Both the position numbers and the translations under genes were made by a program. Source: an uncultured Pelagibacteraceae bacterium (GTDB lineage Bacteria > Pseudomonadota > Alphaproteobacteria > Pelagibacterales > Pelagibacteraceae). From it: 64,000 nt of DNA. This document shows, one piece after another, positions 49,882-59,587 of this stretch; the stretch's first letter is position 1, and each line of letters opens with the position of its first letter. The notes below the pieces were generated by a model. The model was not told the origin of the DNA. It saw only the letters and a program-made list of their open reading frames with translations, and made no database searches. The stretch lies in assembly GCA_902516465.1 (NCBI GenBank), contig CABXZD010000004.1, forward strand, positions 22,489-86,488. Direction: 5' to 3'.

Positions 49882-52755
49882 TTACTTAAAAACATCTTCA
49901 ATAATTTCTTTCTGTTGAGAGATATGTCTTTTCATATATCCTGTTGCGGGTGACGCATCCGGACTTCTTCCAATATAAGAAATTTTATTATTATTAGCCT
50001 TAATATTATCCAATGTCCATTGGATATAATCTCTGACCGAAAACCAAGCTCCCATATTTTTTGGTTCTTCTTGACACCAATAAAACTGAGCTGTTTTAAC
50101 ATAAGGTTTTAATTCTTTTGCTAAGGCTTTTGCGGGAAAAGGATAAAGTTGCTCTATTCTATAAAAAACAATGTCATCTCTTTTTAACTTTTCTCTAGCT
50201 TCAATCAAATCAAAATATATTTTACCTGAGCACAAAATTACTTTTTTTATTTCATTTATTTTTTTCAATTTTATAAACCCTTTTACCTTAGGATCAATTG
50301 CGTGATCCCATAAAACCCTATGAAATGAATTTTCTTTACTAAAATCCTCCAAGTCAGACACACAAAATTTATGACGTAATAAAGATTTTGGTGTCATTAT
50401 TATTAAAGGTTTTCTAAAGTCTCTGTGCATCTGTCTTCTCAATGCGTGAAAATAATTTGCAGGTGAAGTACAATTCATTATTTGCATATTATCGTTTGAA
50501 CATAATTGTAAAAATCTTTCTAATCTAGCCGATGAGTGCTCTGGGCCTTGGCCTTCGTATCCATGAGGCAACAACATAACCAGGCCTGAGGCTCTAGACC
50601 ATTTTCTCTCTCCTGATGCAATAAATTGATCTATAACAACTTGAGCACCATTTGCAAAATCACCAAACTGAGCTTCCCATAATGTAAGGGTATTTGGTTC
50701 AACTAAACTATAACCATATTCAAAACCTAAAACTGCTAGTTCCGATAAAAAACTATCTACAACTTCAAAATTTTTTTGGTTTGATGATATATTATTAAGA
50801 GGTACATACCTTGAGTTATCTAATTGATTTCTTAAGACTGAATGTCTTTGACTAAAAGTTCCCCTACCAGTATCTTGACCCACTAACCTAACTGGATATC
50901 CTTCCTCTAACAAAGAAGCAAAAGCAAGAGATTCGGCTGTTGACCAATCAATTTTTTTTTCATTAGAAACAGATAACTTCCTATTATCAAAAATTTTTGA
51001 TATAGTTTTATGAACATTTATTTCAATTGGAATCGTATTAATTTTATTAGAAATTTCTTTTAATTTTTTAGTGTTATAACCAGTTACACCTCTTTTATCT
51101 TTACCTTTTTCTGGTTTATAGCGAGACCAAGTACCCTCGAACCATTCTATTTTAGGTTTATAGTTTTTAGCATTTTTAAATTGGTCATCTAATAAAGCTC
51201 TAAATTTTTTAATTTCATTATTTAAAAATTCATTTGATATAGAACCTTCATTAACAAGTTTTTGACCATAAACTTTTATTGAAGATGGATGAGAGCGTAT
51301 TTTCTTATACATAAGAGGTTGGGTAAAAGAGGGTTCATCTCCCTCATTATGACCAAATCTTCTGTAACAAATTAAATCTATTACTACATCTCTGTTAAAT
51401 TTTAATCTAAAGTCTGTAGCTATTCTAGCAGCATAAACTACGGCCTCGGGGTCATCACCATTTACATGAATGATGGGCGCTTCAACCATTTTTGCTACAT
51501 CTGAAGGATAAGGAGAGGATCTGGCAAATCTCGGACTTGTTGTAAAACCTATTTGATTATTTATAATTATATGAATTGTTCCTCCTGTATTATGGCCAGG
51601 TAGACCTGACATAGCAAAACATTCTGCTACAACTCCTTGCCCTGCAAAAGCTGCATCACCATGAATTAATATTGGAATTACTTTTTTTCTCTCTTTGTCT
51701 TTATGGAAAAATTGCTTAGCTCTTGTTTGACCAAGAACAACGGGATTTACCGCTTCCAAATGAGATGGATTATCAGTCAAACTTACATGAACTAGATTTC
51801 CATCAAAATCTCTATTAGATGAAGCACCTAGATGATATTTAACATCTCCGGTATCATCTTCTGAGTCAGAATTAATTTCCCCCGAGAATTCATTAAATAT
51901 TCTTTTATATGACTTTTGCAGAACATTGGCCAATACATTCAATCTACCCCTATGCGACATTCCAATTTTTACTTCTTTAATTTTTGATTGACCGCCAATT
52001 TTGACTATTTGTTCAAGGGCAGGGATCAAGCTCTCACCCCCATCAAGACCGAATCTTTTTGTACCTACATATTTTGTATGTAAAAATTTTTCAAAACCTT
52101 CAGCTTGTATTAATTTATTAAGAATTGCTTTTTTTCCATTCTGAGTAAACTTAAAATCATCTGCTTTTTCAACTCTATCTCTAAACCATTTCCTCTCTGT
52201 AGGGTTAGCAATATGCATATACTCATATCCAATAGAACCACAATATTTTTCTCTTAAAAATTTAAGTATCTCTTTTATATTTGAATATTGTTTATTTATT
52301 ACTCCATCTAGAAAAATTTTTTTTAAATATTCGTCTTTGTTAAATCCATATGATTCTGGATGAAGTTCATCAAGATAATCTGCTTTAAGCATTTCTAAAG
52401 GATCTAATTTTGCAATTAGATGTCCTCTTTGTCTATAGGACCTAATCATAGCTACTGCCTTAATTGAATTTGCATTTGAATTTGCAATTTCTTGATCACT
52501 TGATTTGTTAATTTGATTAACTAATTTTTGATCTTTTTTTACAGAAATTTTTTGGGTAGGACTCCAGGATGGGCCGTTTAACTCATTTACAATAACGTCT
52601 AATTCTTCTCCAATTTCTTGGAAATATTTTTTCCAACTTTCAGGTAAATTAGGATCATTGGCAACAAACTTGGTGTACATTTCTTCTATGAAGGCACTGT
52701 TTGCTTTACTTAAAAATGCTGTTTTTTCAAATTCAAGATTTTTAATTGATGACAT
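49882..52755 (-). CDS. sucA: 2-oxoglutarate dehydrogenase E1 component
   Basis: A 957-residue thiamine-diphosphate enzyme. The N-terminal E1 extension (FLSKANSAFIEEMYTKFVANDPNLPESWKKYF), VKIGMSHRGRLNVLANVL, HGDAAFAGQGVVAECFAMS, MLLPHGYEGQGPEHSSARLERFLQ and the C-terminal GRSPDASPATGYMKRH are all diagnostic. It decarboxylates 2-oxoglutarate in the TCA cycle. sucD lies 34 bases upstream. Confidence 0.98.
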   Translation of the reverse strand: MSSIKNLEFEKTAFLSKANSAFIEEMYTKFVANDPNLPESWKKYFQEIGEELDVIVNELNGPSWSPTQKISVKKDQKLVNQINKSSDQEIANSNANSIKAVAMIRSYRQRGHLIAKLDPLEMLKADYLDELHPESYGFNKDEYLKKIFLDGVINKQYSNIKEILKFLREKYCGSIGYEYMHIANPTERKWFRDRVEKADDFKFTQNGKKAILNKLIQAEGFEKFLHTKYVGTKRFGLDGGESLIPALEQIVKIGGQSKIKEVKIGMSHRGRLNVLANVLQKSYKRIFNEFSGEINSDSEDDTGDVKYHLGASSNRDFDGNLVHVSLTDNPSHLEAVNPVVLGQTRAKQFFHKDKERKKVIPILIHGDAAFAGQGVVAECFAMSGLPGHNTGGTIHIIINNQIGFTTSPRFARSSPYPSDVAKMVEAPIIHVNGDDPEAVVYAARIATDFRLKFNRDVVIDLICYRRFGHNEGDEPSFTQPLMYKKIRSHPSSIKVYGQKLVNEGSISNEFLNNEIKKFRALLDDQFKNAKNYKPKIEWFEGTWSRYKPEKGKDKRGVTGYNTKKLKEISNKINTIPIEINVHKTISKIFDNRKLSVSNEKKIDWSTAESLAFASLLEEGYPVRLVGQDTGRGTFSQRHSVLRNQLDNSRYVPLNNISSNQKNFEVVDSFLSELAVLGFEYGYSLVEPNTLTLWEAQFGDFANGAQVVIDQFIASGERKWSRASGLVMLLPHGYEGQGPEHSSARLERFLQLCSNDNMQIMNCTSPANYFHALRRQMHRDFRKPLIIMTPKSLLRHKFCVSDLEDFSKENSFHRVLWDHAIDPKVKGFIKLKKINEIKKVILCSGKIYFDLIEAREKLKRDDIVFYRIEQLYPFPAKALAKELKPYVKTAQFYWCQEEPKNMGAWFSVRDYIQWTLDNIKANNNKISYIGRSPDASPATGYMKRHISQQKEIIEDVFK

Positions 52756-52789
52756 TATTTAGTTTAATATAGACTTAGATATAAATTTT

Positions 52790-53665
52790 TCAATTAGACA
52801 GTTTATTTATTAAAGTTTTCCCAATTATAGAAGGAGATTTAGCAACAGTAATTCCAGACTCTTCCATTTTTTTTATTTTATCATCGGCTCCACCTTTTCC
52901 ACCAGAAATAATTGCTCCTGCATGACCCATTCTACGTCCAGGAGGGGCGGTTATACCCGCTATAAATCCTACAATTGGTTTTTTTACTTTATGATTTTTT
53001 ACAAATTCAGAAGCTTCCTCTTCAGCTGTACCTCCAATTTCTCCAATCATTAAAATAGATTGTGTTTCTTCGTCATTTAAAAACAAATCCAAACAATCTA
53101 TAAAATTTGTCCCATTGATTGGATCTCCACCAATACCAATACATGTTGATTGACCTAAACCATTTTCTGTAGTTTGTGCTACCGCCTCATATGTTAATGT
53201 TCCTGATCTAGAAACTATCCCAACAGATCCTCTTTTATGAATATTTCCTGGCATTATTCCAATTTTACATTCCCCTGGAGTTATTATGCCTGGGCAGTTA
53301 GGTCCTATTAATCTACTTTTTGATCCATTTAGTTTCTTTTTAACTTTTAACATATCTAAAACAGGAATTCCTTCTGTTATACAAACTATAAGACTTATGG
53401 ATGCATCTATTGCTTCAATAATTGCTTCAGCAGCAAATTTTGCAGGCACATAGATCATCGTTGCATCAGCTCCAAGGTTATTTTTTGCTTCTAAAACAGT
53501 GTTAAATACTGGTCTGTCTAAATGTTTTTGTCCACCTTTTTTTGGTGTAACTCCACCAACTAAATTAGTGCCATACATAATGGCTTGTTCAGAATGAAAA
53601 GTTCCATGGGAACCTGTGAAACCCTGACAAATTACTTTTGTATTTTTGTTAACTAATACGGACAT
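52790..53665 (-). CDS. sucD: Succinyl-CoA synthetase alpha subunit
   Basis: A 291-residue subunit with the CoA-binding Rossmann domain ([20 protein letters not shown]), [20 protein letters not shown] and the phosphohistidine loop [17 protein letters not shown]. It catalyses substrate-level phosphorylation with SucC. Its start follows the sucC stop with no gap. Confidence 0.98.
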   Translation of the reverse strand: MSVLVNKNTKVICQGFTGSHGTFHSEQAIMYGTNLVGGVTPKKGGQKHLDRPVFNTVLEAKNNLGADATMIYVPAKFAAEAIIEAIDASISLIVCITEGIPVLDMLKVKKKLNGSKSRLIGPNCPGIITPGECKIGIMPGNIHKRGSVGIVSRSGTLTYEAVAQTTENGLGQSTCIGIGGDPINGTNFIDCLDLFLNDEETQSILMIGEIGGTAEEEASEFVKNHKVKKPIVGFIAGITAPPGRRMGHAGAIISGGKGGADDKIKKMEESGITVAKSPSIIGKTLINKLSN

Positions 53666-54826
53666 CTATTTAATAGCCTCAACTATTTTTTTTGCAGCAT
53701 CATCTAAATTTTCAGCTGATATTAATTTTAAACCAGAGTTATCAAGTATCTTTTTTCCTTCCTCAAAATTAGTTCCAGCTAATCTGACAATTAATGGTAC
53801 CCCAATACTAATTTCTTTTGCAGCATCTACCACGCCTTGAGCAAGAACATCGCATCTCATTATCCCTCCAAAAATATTAATTAAAATTCCTTTAACATTC
53901 TTATCTGAAAGAATTATTTTGAGTGCAGCTGAAACTTTTTCTTTTGATGCTCCACCTCCAACGTCTAAGAAGTTTGCTGGTTCTTCTCCATATAACTTGA
54001 TAATATCCATTGTAGCCATAGCCAAGCCAGCACCATTAACCATACATCCAATGCTGCCATCTAATTTAATATAAGAAAGATCATGTTTGCTAGCTTCTAT
54101 CTCTGCTGGATCTTCTTCGTTAAGATCTCTTAGTTCTAATATTTCAGGATGTCTAAATAATGCATTAGAGTCGAAATTCATTTTTGCATCTAAACATACA
54201 ATTTTTTCTTCTTTAGTTAATATCAAAGGATTCACTTCAACCATATTTGCATCTGTGCTAATAAACATTTTAAAAATTGATTTAATTAAAGAAATGACTT
54301 GCTTTTTAGCATTATCAGTTAAATCAAAGATTTTAATTATTTCATCACAATCTTTATCTGAAATTTCATTATCCATTTCAACTTTTGTTGTTATAATTTT
54401 TTCTGGAGAACTACTTGCTACTTCTTCAATATCCATTCCACCTTGGTCACTAGATATGAATGCAATTTTAGAACTAGCTCTATCAACTAAACATGATAAA
54501 TAAAATTCTTTACTAATATTAGAGGATTCTTCCACATATAATCGTTTAACTTCTCGTCCTTCTGGACCTGTTTGATGTGTTATTAAAGTTTTACCTAATA
54601 ATTCCTTTGCAGCGGTTGCTAATTCTTCAATAGTATTTAAAATTTTAACTCCACCTGCTTTACCTCTGCCTCCAGCATGAATTTGGGCTTTTAAGACATA
54701 TTTGTCTGTTTTTAGCGATTTTACCTTTTCTAGTAAGTCATCTACAGTTAAAGCAAAAACTCCCTCGGGTACAACTGCTCCATATTTCTTTAATATTTGT
54801 TTGGCTTGATGCTCGTGAATATTCAT
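53666..54826 (-). CDS. sucC: Succinyl-CoA synthetase beta subunit
   Basis: A 386-residue ATP-grasp subunit starting MNIHEHQAKQILKKYGAVVPEG, with AQIHAGGRGKAGGVK, EVNPLILTKEEKIVCLDAKMNFD and NIFGGIMRCDVLAQGVV. It begins two bases after the mdh stop. Confidence 0.98.
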   Translation of the reverse strand: MNIHEHQAKQILKKYGAVVPEGVFALTVDDLLEKVKSLKTDKYVLKAQIHAGGRGKAGGVKILNTIEELATAAKELLGKTLITHQTGPEGREVKRLYVEESSNISKEFYLSCLVDRASSKIAFISSDQGGMDIEEVASSSPEKIITTKVEMDNEISDKDCDEIIKIFDLTDNAKKQVISLIKSIFKMFISTDANMVEVNPLILTKEEKIVCLDAKMNFDSNALFRHPEILELRDLNEEDPAEIEASKHDLSYIKLDGSIGCMVNGAGLAMATMDIIKLYGEEPANFLDVGGGASKEKVSAALKIILSDKNVKGILINIFGGIMRCDVLAQGVVDAAKEISIGVPLIVRLAGTNFEEGKKILDNSGLKLISAENLDDAAKKIVEAIK

Positions 54827-54828
54827 TA

Positions 54829-55794
54829 TTATTTTGAAAGATCAGGGTCTATTTTAGATGCCACTTCCCAAAGGGCTTTTACTGCGTCTATAGAGTGCAT
54901 AAATTCTTTTTTTTCTTTCTCATCTAGTTCAATCTGCTCTATTTTTTCAACTCCGTCTTTGCCCACAATTACTGGCACTCCAGCATAAACATTTTTAACA
55001 CCATATTCTCCATTTAGTTGTACAGCGCATGGTAATAATTTTTTTTCGTTATTCAAATATGCTTCAGCCATTTGAACCCCAGAAGCTGCTGGAGCATAAA
55101 ATGCTGAACCTTTTTCTAAATACTTAACAATTTCTGCACCACCATCCCTGGTCCTTTGATTTATTTCTTCTAATCTTTCTTTGGTAATTTTTCCTTGTTT
55201 AACTAAATCTAGCAAAGGCTTGCCTGAAACTTTTGTAAATCTTGGCATTGGAACCATTGTGTCTCCATGACCTCCCATTACCATTGCATCAATTTCTTTC
55301 ACAGGGATATTTAATTCTAATGATAAAAATAACTTAAATCGGGAACTATCCAAAATTCCTGCCATACCAACAATTTTATTAGCAGGAAGACCAGAGAATT
55401 TTTGAAGAGCCATGACCATGACATCTAGTGGATTAGTAATACATATTATAAATGCGTTAGGAGCATTTTCTTTTATTCCATTAGCTACTTGTTTAATAAT
55501 TTTTAAATTTATACCTAGTAGATCGTCTCTGCTCATACCAGGTTTTCTTGGCACTCCTGCTGTAATAATGATTACATCTGAATCTTTAATGTCTTTATAA
55601 TCATCAGTTCCAATAAATTTTACATTAAAACCGTCAACAGATGAAGATTGAGCTATATCTAAAGCTTTTCCTTTTGCAATTCCACTTGCGACGTCAAATA
55701 ATACTACTTCATCTACTAGTTCTTTTGTTCCAATTAAATGTGCTAGAGTTCCTCCTATTTGACCTGCTCCAATTAAAGAAATTTTTTTAGTCAT
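54829..55794 (-). CDS. mdh: Malate dehydrogenase
   Basis: A 321-residue LDH-like malate dehydrogenase with NAD motif [49 protein letters not shown] and catalytic histidine in [14 protein letters not shown]. The Arg of VPRKPGMSR is the malate/oxaloacetate specificity position. It is first in the mdh-sucCD-sucAB-lpdA run. The 60-base gap before it is AT-rich with only a weak promoter-like sequence. Confidence 0.97.
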   Translation of the reverse strand: MTKKISLIGAGQIGGTLAHLIGTKELVDEVVLFDVASGIAKGKALDIAQSSSVDGFNVKFIGTDDYKDIKDSDVIIITAGVPRKPGMSRDDLLGINLKIIKQVANGIKENAPNAFIICITNPLDVMVMALQKFSGLPANKIVGMAGILDSSRFKLFLSLELNIPVKEIDAMVMGGHGDTMVPMPRFTKVSGKPLLDLVKQGKITKERLEEINQRTRDGGAEIVKYLEKGSAFYAPAASGVQMAEAYLNNEKKLLPCAVQLNGEYGVKNVYAGVPVIVGKDGVEKIEQIELDEKEKKEFMHSIDAVKALWEVASKIDPDLSK

Positions 55795-55854
55795 ATTTGA
55801 AATTATCTTTTATTGATAACTAATAATTATTCAATATAAATTTAAATTTTTATA

Positions 55855-56295
55855 TTAATTATCTTCAGTCAACTTTGAGCAGATAGCCATATCATCAGAT
55901 ATATATGAACCTTTAAAATGAGATTTGTTTTTTTCCCAATTCTTTTTGCCATCAGTTATGTAAATATTGAATAGCTCTTTTCGGCTTTGTTCTGCCTCCT
56001 CTTGAGCATCTTCTAATTTTTTTTTTTCATCAATAACCTTTAGTTCAACAGCTTTAAATAACAAATTATTTGAAATTTCTATGAAACTCTTTGAAGTCAC
56101 AGCATCCGATTTTAAAATAACACCTGAGGCATATGCGTAAACTGCACTACATCTTTTTAATAAATAAATTTGGGTTGTACCATCTTCTAAATCATTTTTA
56201 TCCAGGTATTCTTTCAGAGTAAAATTAAAATTCGCATAAACATTTTCAGTCAATAACAAGACACCAGCAAAAAAAATAGATATAATTTTTCTCAT
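55855..56295 (-). CDS. Small secreted protein of unknown function, co-encoded with a ligand-gated channel
   Basis: A 146-residue protein I do not recognise. The N-terminus is a signal peptide (about 1-21, cleavage likely after VYA). The mature part is mostly helical and charged, with a probable coiled-coil stretch (about 88-115, KVIDEKKKLEDAQEEAEQ). It has two cysteines, one in LLKRCSAVYAYASGV and one in MAICSKL, which could form a disulfide in the periplasm. It starts 6 bases after the channel gene, suggesting co-transcription and a shared periplasmic role. The function is unknown. Confidence 0.72.
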   Translation of the reverse strand: MRKIISIFFAGVLLLTENVYANFNFTLKEYLDKNDLEDGTTQIYLLKRCSAVYAYASGVILKSDAVTSKSFIEISNNLLFKAVELKVIDEKKKLEDAQEEAEQSRKELFNIYITDGKKNWEKNKSHFKGSYISDDMAICSKLTEDN

Positions 56296-56301
56296 CTTAA
56301 T

Positions 56302-57588
56302 TTAAGCTAAAAATATTACCCAATATCCAGCTGAGGCTGAAACAAATAATATCATTAATAAGATGATCCATGATATTTTTCTAAATTTTAAAAGCCCAGT
56401 TTTTTTATGTCTTGGTACTTTTAAAATATCTGTTTGACTGTACCCCATGAAGTGACCAATATAAATAGACTCTATAAACGTTATGATTAGAACTGAAATC
56501 GCATTTATATAAGCTGTGAAAATAAACCAATCAAATACATTCAGATAGGGCATATCTGGAATTTTTGATGCAGCAGCAACAAGATTGAATGCAACAAGGG
56601 ATAAAACTAGAGTAATACAAACTGAAATTCTATAAAATTCGAAAGGTACAAATATTGTAAAATAGGTAACCATTATTATCATAACTATTGGCATAATAAA
56701 TTTAAAAACAAAACTAATTGAATTTCTCTCTATCAGAAATTCAGTGGTAATAGAATGTTTTGCATAATCTGAATATGCATCAACTAAAGTTTCCATATAT
56801 GGATATGAAATAAATTTATTAATAGTCCAACCAGGAGATGATATATTAGTAAAATTTACTTCTCTCATTTCATCATTTAAAATTTTAAATTTATCTGATG
56901 CTCTAAAAGAAACTTTCTCAAAGATTTTTGAATAAATTACAAATTTAAAAGATTGTTCATCAAAAGGATACCTCTTGTAATCAAAGTCTGATATATTGTA
57001 TGAAGCAACTTCATCATAATAAATATATTCAATTGTTCCATCATAAAAAATTAATATTTTAGGTTTTACATTGGACTCTACCTTTTTGGAGTCTTGAAAA
57101 GTCATTTGAAAGTCAAAAAATTTTCCTTCTGAGATTGATTTATTTAAGTCGTACTCACATACTACGATTTTCTGTGTTTTAGCTTCAATTACTTTTTTAT
57201 TGATTGAGGACATTTCATCTGAGAAATCATCTGATAAACTATTAAAAATTATAAGATTTAATTTGGGCTCAGTATAAAAGAAAGATCTTTGATCTAGGAA
57301 AAGTGATAGAGTAGAATTTTGCTCATCTAAATCAATTCTTTTTAAATTAAAGTAATTTCTTAAAGTTATATCATCTTTAAGTTTTTTTACACTACCAAAA
57401 GTACTTTTATCATATATTTTTTCACAAATTCTTTTTGGAAATAATTCACTAAACTCTAATCTTTTTTCTGCTTCAAGAGAAGTTACCTCAATTGAAATTG
57501 CCCTAGAAAAAAAAATTGTAAGAAATATCAATACAAATCCTAAAAATCTAACCGTATTAATTTTTTTATAAAACTTAATTTGGTCCAT
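56302..57588 (-). CDS. Pentameric ligand-gated ion channel (Cys-loop receptor superfamily) homologue
   Basis: A 428-residue protein. It has an N-terminal signal/anchor segment (about 13-33) and a long extracellular beta-sandwich domain (to about 288). The Cys-loop-region motif is YPFDEQSFKFVIYS (207-220). M1 is at about 291-313, M2 at 320-340, proline 344 lies in the M2-M3 turn (SKIPDMPYLN), M3 is at about 352-375 and M4 at about 405-427. As in other bacterial members, the loop cysteines are absent. The pore-lining ISVCITLVLSLVAFN has Ser at 2', Thr at 6' and Leu at 9'. Its start overlaps dctM by 14 bases, so it belongs to the TRAP operon. Ligand and ion selectivity are unknown. Confidence 0.88.
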   Translation of the reverse strand: MDQIKFYKKINTVRFLGFVLIFLTIFFSRAISIEVTSLEAEKRLEFSELFPKRICEKIYDKSTFGSVKKLKDDITLRNYFNLKRIDLDEQNSTLSLFLDQRSFFYTEPKLNLIIFNSLSDDFSDEMSSINKKVIEAKTQKIVVCEYDLNKSISEGKFFDFQMTFQDSKKVESNVKPKILIFYDGTIEYIYYDEVASYNISDFDYKRYPFDEQSFKFVIYSKIFEKVSFRASDKFKILNDEMREVNFTNISSPGWTINKFISYPYMETLVDAYSDYAKHSITTEFLIERNSISFVFKFIMPIVMIIMVTYFTIFVPFEFYRISVCITLVLSLVAFNLVAAASKIPDMPYLNVFDWFIFTAYINAISVLIITFIESIYIGHFMGYSQTDILKVPRHKKTGLLKFRKISWIILLMILFVSASAGYWVIFLA

Positions 57589-58942
57589 ATGCTACTTTTG
57601 GTAACCATGTAACAATTTCAGGGAAATTAAATACAATAGCAACTGCTATTACTTGCAGGATAACAAATGGAATTATTCCTTTATATATATTTGTTATAGA
57701 AATTCCTTGAGGAGCCACACCTTTCATATAAAAAAGAGCAAACCCAACTGGGGGGGTTATGAATGAAGTTTGTAAAACCACAGCAAACATTACAATAAAC
57801 CAAACCATATCAACTCCCAGATCCATCATTACTGGTGCCAAGAAGGGTAAAATAATTAATGTAATTTCAATCCAATCTAAAAAGAAACCTAATAAAAATG
57901 CCACAAACAATACAACTATTACAACTCCACTTGTTCCAAAAGGCAATGCCTTAAGCGCTCCTTCTATTAATTCATCGCCTCCCAAACCTCTTAAAATTAA
58001 TGCAAACATTGTTGCGCCAACAAAAAGTGCAAAAATATAAGCTGTAGTATGGGTTGTTTTTCTAATCACAATTTTTAAGTCTGAAAATGATAATCTTCCT
58101 CTAACTATAGCCAACAAAGATGCACCTAAAGCCCCAACTCCAGATGCTTCTGTTGGAGTAGCAATTCCCATGAATATACTTCCTAAAACAGCAAAAATTA
58201 ATAAAGCTGGTGGTATGATAGATTTTAAAACTCTTAAAACTATTTTTAAATCAACTGGTTCAGCATCTTTTGGAAGTGGTGCAGCTTTTGGATTCATGTA
58301 AGCATAAACAACGATAAAAATTGTGTATAATAACCCAAGTAATAGGCCTGGAAAAACAGCCCCCATAAATAAATCTCCAACTGAAATTCTTACTTGGTCC
58401 CCCATAATTACGAGCATAATACTTGGAGGTATAAGAATTCCTAAAGTCCCAGTCGCACAAACAACTCCACAAGCTAAATTTGGATTGTACTTATTCTTTA
58501 ACATTAATGGCACACCTAAAATTGTTAGAAGCACTACTGCTGCACCAATAATTCCTGTTGAAGCAGCAAGCAAAACTCCAATAAATACAATTGAGATTGC
58601 AAGTCCACCTCTTGTTTTACCAAACAATTTAGACAGATCAGTCATTAGATCCTCTGCTATACCAGATTTGTCCATCATTATTCCCATAAAAATAAACATT
58701 GGTAGTGCAACTAAAACCCAATTGGCCATTACACCATAAAGCCTGTAGACAACCATCGAGGCAAATCCGAAATCAACACCATAAAATGTGTCAAATAAAT
58801 TATCGGAAAGCATTGAGATAAATATAAACAGAACTCCTAAACCACCCATTGTCCAAGCTACAGGAAATCCATAAAATATTAATGTTATAAAACTAAAAAA
58901 GAGAGCGATTGCTAAAAAATATTCTGTAACTAGTGAAATCAT
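57575..58942 (-). CDS. dctM: TRAP transporter large permease subunit
   Basis: A 455-residue membrane protein with about twelve helices of the DctM family (LPMFIFMGIMMDKSGIAEDLM, GILIPPSIMLVIMGDQ, PTEASGVGALGA, SFITPPVGFALFYMKGVAP). It drives sodium- or proton-coupled import of a substrate handed over by DctP. Its start overlaps dctQ by 4 bases, and the channel homologue begins 14 bases inside its end. Confidence 0.95.
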   Translation of the reverse strand: MISLVTEYFLAIALFFSFITLIFYGFPVAWTMGGLGVLFIFISMLSDNLFDTFYGVDFGFASMVVYRLYGVMANWVLVALPMFIFMGIMMDKSGIAEDLMTDLSKLFGKTRGGLAISIVFIGVLLAASTGIIGAAVVLLTILGVPLMLKNKYNPNLACGVVCATGTLGILIPPSIMLVIMGDQVRISVGDLFMGAVFPGLLLGLLYTIFIVVYAYMNPKAAPLPKDAEPVDLKIVLRVLKSIIPPALLIFAVLGSIFMGIATPTEASGVGALGASLLAIVRGRLSFSDLKIVIRKTTHTTAYIFALFVGATMFALILRGLGGDELIEGALKALPFGTSGVVIVVLFVAFLLGFFLDWIEITLIILPFLAPVMMDLGVDMVWFIVMFAVVLQTSFITPPVGFALFYMKGVAPQGISITNIYKGIIPFVILQVIAVAIVFNFPEIVTWLPKVAYGPN

Positions 58943-59508
58943 TTTTTATCCTCTAATCCAAATCGCAGTGTTTCTATTATTCTTACAATCCTTGAGAAAC
59001 CAGAAATTAAGAGTAAGAAAAAACTGATTACTAAAAAACCTTTTACAAACCATCTAGCTGGTAATCCATTAGCTGATGTTGATCTTTCACTTGAAGCCCA
59101 CGATAATTCAAAGAAAGGGACTGCATAATAAAGAACGAGGATTACGAATGGTAAAAATAAAATCAAAATACCAAATAATTCAAACCATAGTTTTTTTCTA
59201 TAACTTAGTCTCTCACTTAAAACATCAACCCTTACATGAGAGTCCACTATATATGTTGAAGATAAACCAATTAACCAGCCTATACAATAAAGGTGCCATT
59301 GCAGTTCCTCCAGCTCAATCATTCCATTTCTAAAAACATATCTTAAGACTACATTTAGAATGATAACTGCAATTAATATTACCCAGAACCAATTAAAAAT
59401 TTCTCCTATCTGTAAAACAAAATTATCAATTTTCTTTGTGATAGGTGTGTGTCTAAGCTGTAGTTTTTTATCAAGAGAAGTTTTTACAGATGTAAATTCT
59501 TTAGACAT
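58939..59508 (-). CDS. dctQ: TRAP transporter small permease subunit
   Basis: A 189-residue membrane protein with four helices. It carries the family segment MIELEELQWHLYCIGWLIGLSSTYIVDSHVRVDVL (E-E-x-x-x, then H-V-R-V-D). It is separated from dctP by 79 bases that contain a terminator-like hairpin. It overlaps dctM by 4 bases. Confidence 0.93.
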   Translation of the reverse strand: MSKEFTSVKTSLDKKLQLRHTPITKKIDNFVLQIGEIFNWFWVILIAVIILNVVLRYVFRNGMIELEELQWHLYCIGWLIGLSSTYIVDSHVRVDVLSERLSYRKKLWFELFGILILFLPFVILVLYYAVPFFELSWASSERSTSANGLPARWFVKGFLVISFFLLLISGFSRIVRIIETLRFGLEDKK

Positions 59509-59518
59509 AATTTTTTCC

Positions 59519-59552
59519 TTAAAAACAAAAGCAGCCGGTGAAACCGGCCGCT
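59519..59552 (-). terminator. Terminator or attenuator hairpin between dctP and dctQ
   Basis: On the minus strand AGCGGCCGGT and ACCGGCTGCT form a GC-rich stem of 3 bp, one mismatch and 6 bp, with a 3-base loop (59552-59530). It is followed by TTTGTTTTT (59529-59521). It is among the most GC-rich short segments in this window. Partial termination here would give more binding protein than permease. Confidence 0.7.
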
Positions 59553-59587
59553 TTCATTATTATAATCAACTTTTTAAGTATTAAATA

